DNA from: JBKEHD01 sp046710445
Lineage (GTDB): Bacteria; Pseudomonadota; Alphaproteobacteria; Rickettsiales; Midichloriaceae
DNA: 17,030 nt
NCBI GenBank assembly: GCA_046710445.1
Contig: JBKEHD010000022.1
Coordinates: 1 to 17,030, forward strand
Reading direction: 5' to 3'
Shown: piece by piece, positions 14,635 through 17,030 of the stretch
Layout of the letters: the number at the start of each line of letters is the position of its first letter
Numbering within the stretch: position 1 is the first letter of the stretch
The notes under the pieces: generated by a model
Seen by the model: only the letters and a program-made list of their open reading frames with translations
Database searches by the model: none
What the model was told of the DNA's origin: nothing
Program-made: the position numbers and the translations under genes

Positions 14635-16866
14635 ATGTCAAAAATAAACAAAGAAGCTTTGGAATTTCATTCAAAAGAACCAAAAGGAAAAATATCGATC
14701 AAACTTACAAAGAAAATTGTTAATAAACATGATTTATCTTTGGCTTATAGTCCTGGTGTAGCTGAGCCTTGTTTAGAAATACAAAAGGATTATGAAAAAG
14801 CATATGATTACACAGCAAAAGGAAATATGGTTGCTGTAATTACCAATGGAACCGCTGTATTAGGATTAGGAAACCTAGGTGCTATGGCATCTAAACCTGT
14901 TATGGAAGGTAAGTCAGCTTTATTCAAACGTTTTTCAGGAATTGATTCTATAGATGTAGAAGTAGAAGAAACAGATCCAGAAAAATTCATTGAAATAGTA
15001 AAAAAAATTGGAAACAGTTGGGGTGGAATAAATTTAGAAGATATAAAAGCTCCAGAATGCTTTATAATAGAAGAAACTTTACAAAAAGCAATGGATATAC
15101 CAGTGTTTCATGACGATCAACATGGAACAGCAATAGTAACATCAGCTGGATTAATTAACGCTTTATACTTAACTAAAAGAGAATTATGCAATGTAAATAT
15201 TGTAGTGAATGGTGCAGGAGCAGCAGCAATAGCTTGTATAAATTTATTAATAAAATTAGGCGCAACAAAAGAAAATATAATAGTCTGTGATACAAGAGGC
15301 GTTATATATACCGGAAGAACAGAAGGAATGAATAAATGGAAAGAAAAATTAGCTGTAAACACAAAGCACAGGTCATTAGAAGATGCAATGCATGGTGCCG
15401 ATGTATTCCTTGGTCTTTCAGTAAAAGATGCTGTATCTCAATCAATGATAAAAAGCATGGCTAAAGAGCCAATTATATTTGCGATGGCAAACCCAGACCC
15501 TGAAATACTTCCAGAAAAAATATATGAAGTAAGAGATGACGCAATAGTCGCAACAGGGAGATCTGATTACAAAAATCAAATCAATAATTTTATTTGTTTC
15601 CCATATTTATTTAGAGGAGCACTGGATGTCAGGGCAACAAAAATAAATGATGAAATGAAAATTGCAGCAACGAATGCCATAGCACAATTGGCTAGAAAAG
15701 AAGCTACAGAAGAAGTGAAATCCACATCCATTACTGAAAATTATGAATTTAGCAAAGACTATATAATACCAGTTACATTCGACTCAAGGCTAATGTCAGA
15801 AGTATCATCAGCCGTTGCAAAAGCTGCAATAGATTCAGGTGTAGCAAAAAAACCTATTTCAGATTTCAACAGATACAAAAGAAAATTATCTGGTATGTTA
15901 AATCCTGGTAATAATCTGATGGAGATCTTCTACAGAAAATTAACAAAAAACAACAAAACAATTGTATTCGCTGAAGGAGAAGAGGATGAAGTAATAAAAG
16001 CTGCCGCTGATTGGGAAGCTTTTGGATATGGAAAGGCGATATTGGTTGGTAGAGAAAAGGTTATAAAGGAAAAATTAGCTAAACTTCAAATAAAAGATTT
16101 AGAAATAACCAATGCAGCAATTTCTAATAATACTGAACAATATACTCAACATCTATATAATAAGCACCAAAGGAATGGCTACTTATACAGAGACTGTACA
16201 AGATTAATAAATAGAGAAAGAAATATATTTTCTTCAGAAATGGTAGTGCACAAAGAAGCTGATGCATTAATTACAGGTATTACAAGAAATTATACAAAAA
16301 CTTTAGCAGAAATTAATAACGTTATAGAAAAAAGAACTGAAAGCACTTTATTTGCGATAAACATTATATTTGCAGAAGATAAAATTTTATTCATTGCAGA
16401 CACAGCCATTCATCAGTCTCCTTCAAGTGAAATATTATCTGAAATCGCTATAGGTACCGCTTCAGAAGTTAAAAAACTTGGTATAACTCCAAGAGTTGCG
16501 TTTATTTCATCATCAACATTTGGATCATCAAAAGATGATAATTCTAAAAAAATCGCTAATGCTATAAAAATACTAAATGATAAAAACGTAGATTTTGAAT
16601 ATGACGGAGAGATGCAAGCAAATGTAGCATTAAATGAAAGTTTATTAGCTAAATACCCATTTGCAAAATTACATAAAAGTGCAAACATATTGATCATGCC
16701 TTGTTTAAGAAGTGCCGATATAGCAATCAAACTTTTATCAGAATTAGGTGATATTCAATCTATAGGTCCCATTCTTTATGGCCTCACACACTCTGTGCAA
16801 ATTGCCCCTATGAATACAACATCAACTGATATTTTAAATTTTGCCGCTATAGCTTCAAATACATAG
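14635..16866 (+). CDS. maeB: NADP-dependent malic enzyme, hybrid with phosphotransacetylase-like domain
   Basis: MaeB converts malate to pyruvate and CO2 with production of NADPH, linking the TCA cycle to acetyl-CoA supply. The 743-residue length fits the hybrid class (about 750-760). The malic domain has proton donor Tyr38 (LAYSPGVAEPC) and catalytic Lys93 (KPVMEGKSALFKRF). Metal ligands are Glu135 and Asp136 (LEDIKAPECF) and Asp161 (HDDQHGTA), each one residue before its E. coli MaeB counterpart. A Rossmann site VVNGAGAAAIA follows at about 193-203. From about residue 430 a phosphotransacetylase-like domain runs to the end (VFAEGEED, ADALITGITRNY, DTAIHQSPSS); in this class it is thought to be regulatory, sensing acetyl-CoA. 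ATG 14635 is 18 bases after the nfu stop. It is the last gene of the operon and is followed by a hairpin. Confidence 0.95.
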   Translation: MSKINKEALEFHSKEPKGKISIKLTKKIVNKHDLSLAYSPGVAEPCLEIQKDYEKAYDYTAKGNMVAVITNGTAVLGLGNLGAMASKPVMEGKSALFKRFSGIDSIDVEVEETDPEKFIEIVKKIGNSWGGINLEDIKAPECFIIEETLQKAMDIPVFHDDQHGTAIVTSAGLINALYLTKRELCNVNIVVNGAGAAAIACINLLIKLGATKENIIVCDTRGVIYTGRTEGMNKWKEKLAVNTKHRSLEDAMHGADVFLGLSVKDAVSQSMIKSMAKEPIIFAMANPDPEILPEKIYEVRDDAIVATGRSDYKNQINNFICFPYLFRGALDVRATKINDEMKIAATNAIAQLARKEATEEVKSTSITENYEFSKDYIIPVTFDSRLMSEVSSAVAKAAIDSGVAKKPISDFNRYKRKLSGMLNPGNNLMEIFYRKLTKNNKTIVFAEGEEDEVIKAAADWEAFGYGKAILVGREKVIKEKLAKLQIKDLEITNAAISNNTEQYTQHLYNKHQRNGYLYRDCTRLINRERNIFSSEMVVHKEADALITGITRNYTKTLAEINNVIEKRTESTLFAINIIFAEDKILFIADTAIHQSPSSEILSEIAIGTASEVKKLGITPRVAFISSSTFGSSKDDNSKKIANAIKILNDKNVDFEYDGEMQANVALNESLLAKYPFAKLHKSANILIMPCLRSADIAIKLLSELGDIQSIGPILYGLTHSVQIAPMNTTSTDILNFAAIASNT

Positions 16867-16868
16867 GA

Positions 16869-16892
16869 TTGTTTGTTAGCTCTTACAAACAA
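16869..16892 (+). terminator. hairpin after maeB, possible terminator
   Basis: TTGTTTGT (16869-16876) and ACAAACAA (16885-16892) form a perfect eight-pair stem with an eight-base loop, three bases after the maeB stop. No U tract follows (next bases CCCTAAAG), so it may stabilise the mRNA 3' end instead of terminating by itself. Confidence 0.4.
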
Positions 16893-16926
16893 CCCTAAAG
16901 ATATACTGAACTAACAAAAAAGTGGA

Positions 16927-16960
16927 GCTGGATTTAATTCAATTTACCGTTAAAACCAGC
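16927..16960. repeat. imperfect inverted repeat in the terminal non-coding stretch
   Basis: GCTGGATTTAA (16927-16937) pairs with TTAAAACCAGC (16950-16960): ten of eleven pairs with one central A-A mismatch and a 12-base loop. It lies in the 164 bases after maeB, in which I see no gene. It could be a second 3' hairpin, part of a small RNA or a leader for a gene beyond the window. Confidence 0.4.
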
Positions 16961-17030
16961 CCATCTAGAATTTTATTGAGGGTGTAATATACTTTGTGTA
17001 AGTTACTAAAAAAGATAAAATAAAAGTAAC

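Noticed and set aside
1..17030. CRISPR arrays, insertion sequences, transposases, integrases or attachment sites
   Set aside because: No spaced direct repeats, transposase or recombinase motifs, or tRNA-flanking direct repeats were seen. The only repetitive DNA is inside the repeat-protein genes.

Overview
The window is a strongly AT-rich piece of bacterial chromosome (roughly 30% GC by eye). It has thirteen protein-coding genes, one tRNA gene and very short intergenic gaps. The gene set suggests an alphaproteobacterium, most likely a host-associated member of the Rickettsiales or a similar intracellular lineage: an NtrY-type nitrogen sensor kinase, a DMT-family metabolite transporter, LptF, Lgt, a UbiK-like protein, a TIGR01459-type HAD protein, an Nfu scaffold and an alphaproteobacterial-style hybrid malic enzyme. 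Most start codons have no visible Shine-Dalgarno sequence. The lineage is inferred from gene families and base composition, not from a marker gene.

Region 1 (1-2963, + strand): the 3' part of an ntrY-like kinase gene that enters from outside the window, overlapping the start of an EamA-type permease gene. Region 2 (2965-4975, - strand): two genes of no recognised family. One encodes a 172-residue acidic helical protein. The other encodes a 441-residue protein with an N-terminal 16-residue repeat and one C-terminal membrane segment. Region 3 (5109-6479, + strand): a succinate-semialdehyde-type aldehyde dehydrogenase.

Region 4 (6501-8580, - strand): lgt, then tRNA-Arg(TCT), then lptF only 15 nt after the tRNA CCA end. 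This looks like an envelope-biogenesis strand with the tRNA embedded in it. Region 5 (8635-12466, + strand): a small UbiK/BMFP-type protein, then a 1191-residue pentapeptide-repeat protein with two repeat domains, a glycine-zipper hydrophobic region and a Lys/Glu-rich tail. This is the most unusual gene here and a plausible secreted or surface-acting factor.

Region 6 (12533-16866, + strand): a near-consensus promoter followed by four closely packed genes, queH (queuosine synthesis), a HAD-IIA-like protein, an Nfu-type Fe-S carrier and maeB. They probably form one operon. After maeB there are two inverted repeats and no recognisable gene up to the end.

Metabolically, the aldehyde dehydrogenase and malic enzyme feed and drain the TCA cycle. 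QueH is itself an Fe-S enzyme and sits beside an Fe-S carrier gene. Lgt and LptF serve lipoprotein and LPS biogenesis. The candidate novelty lies in the pentapeptide-repeat protein and in the two unrecognised genes at 2965-4975.
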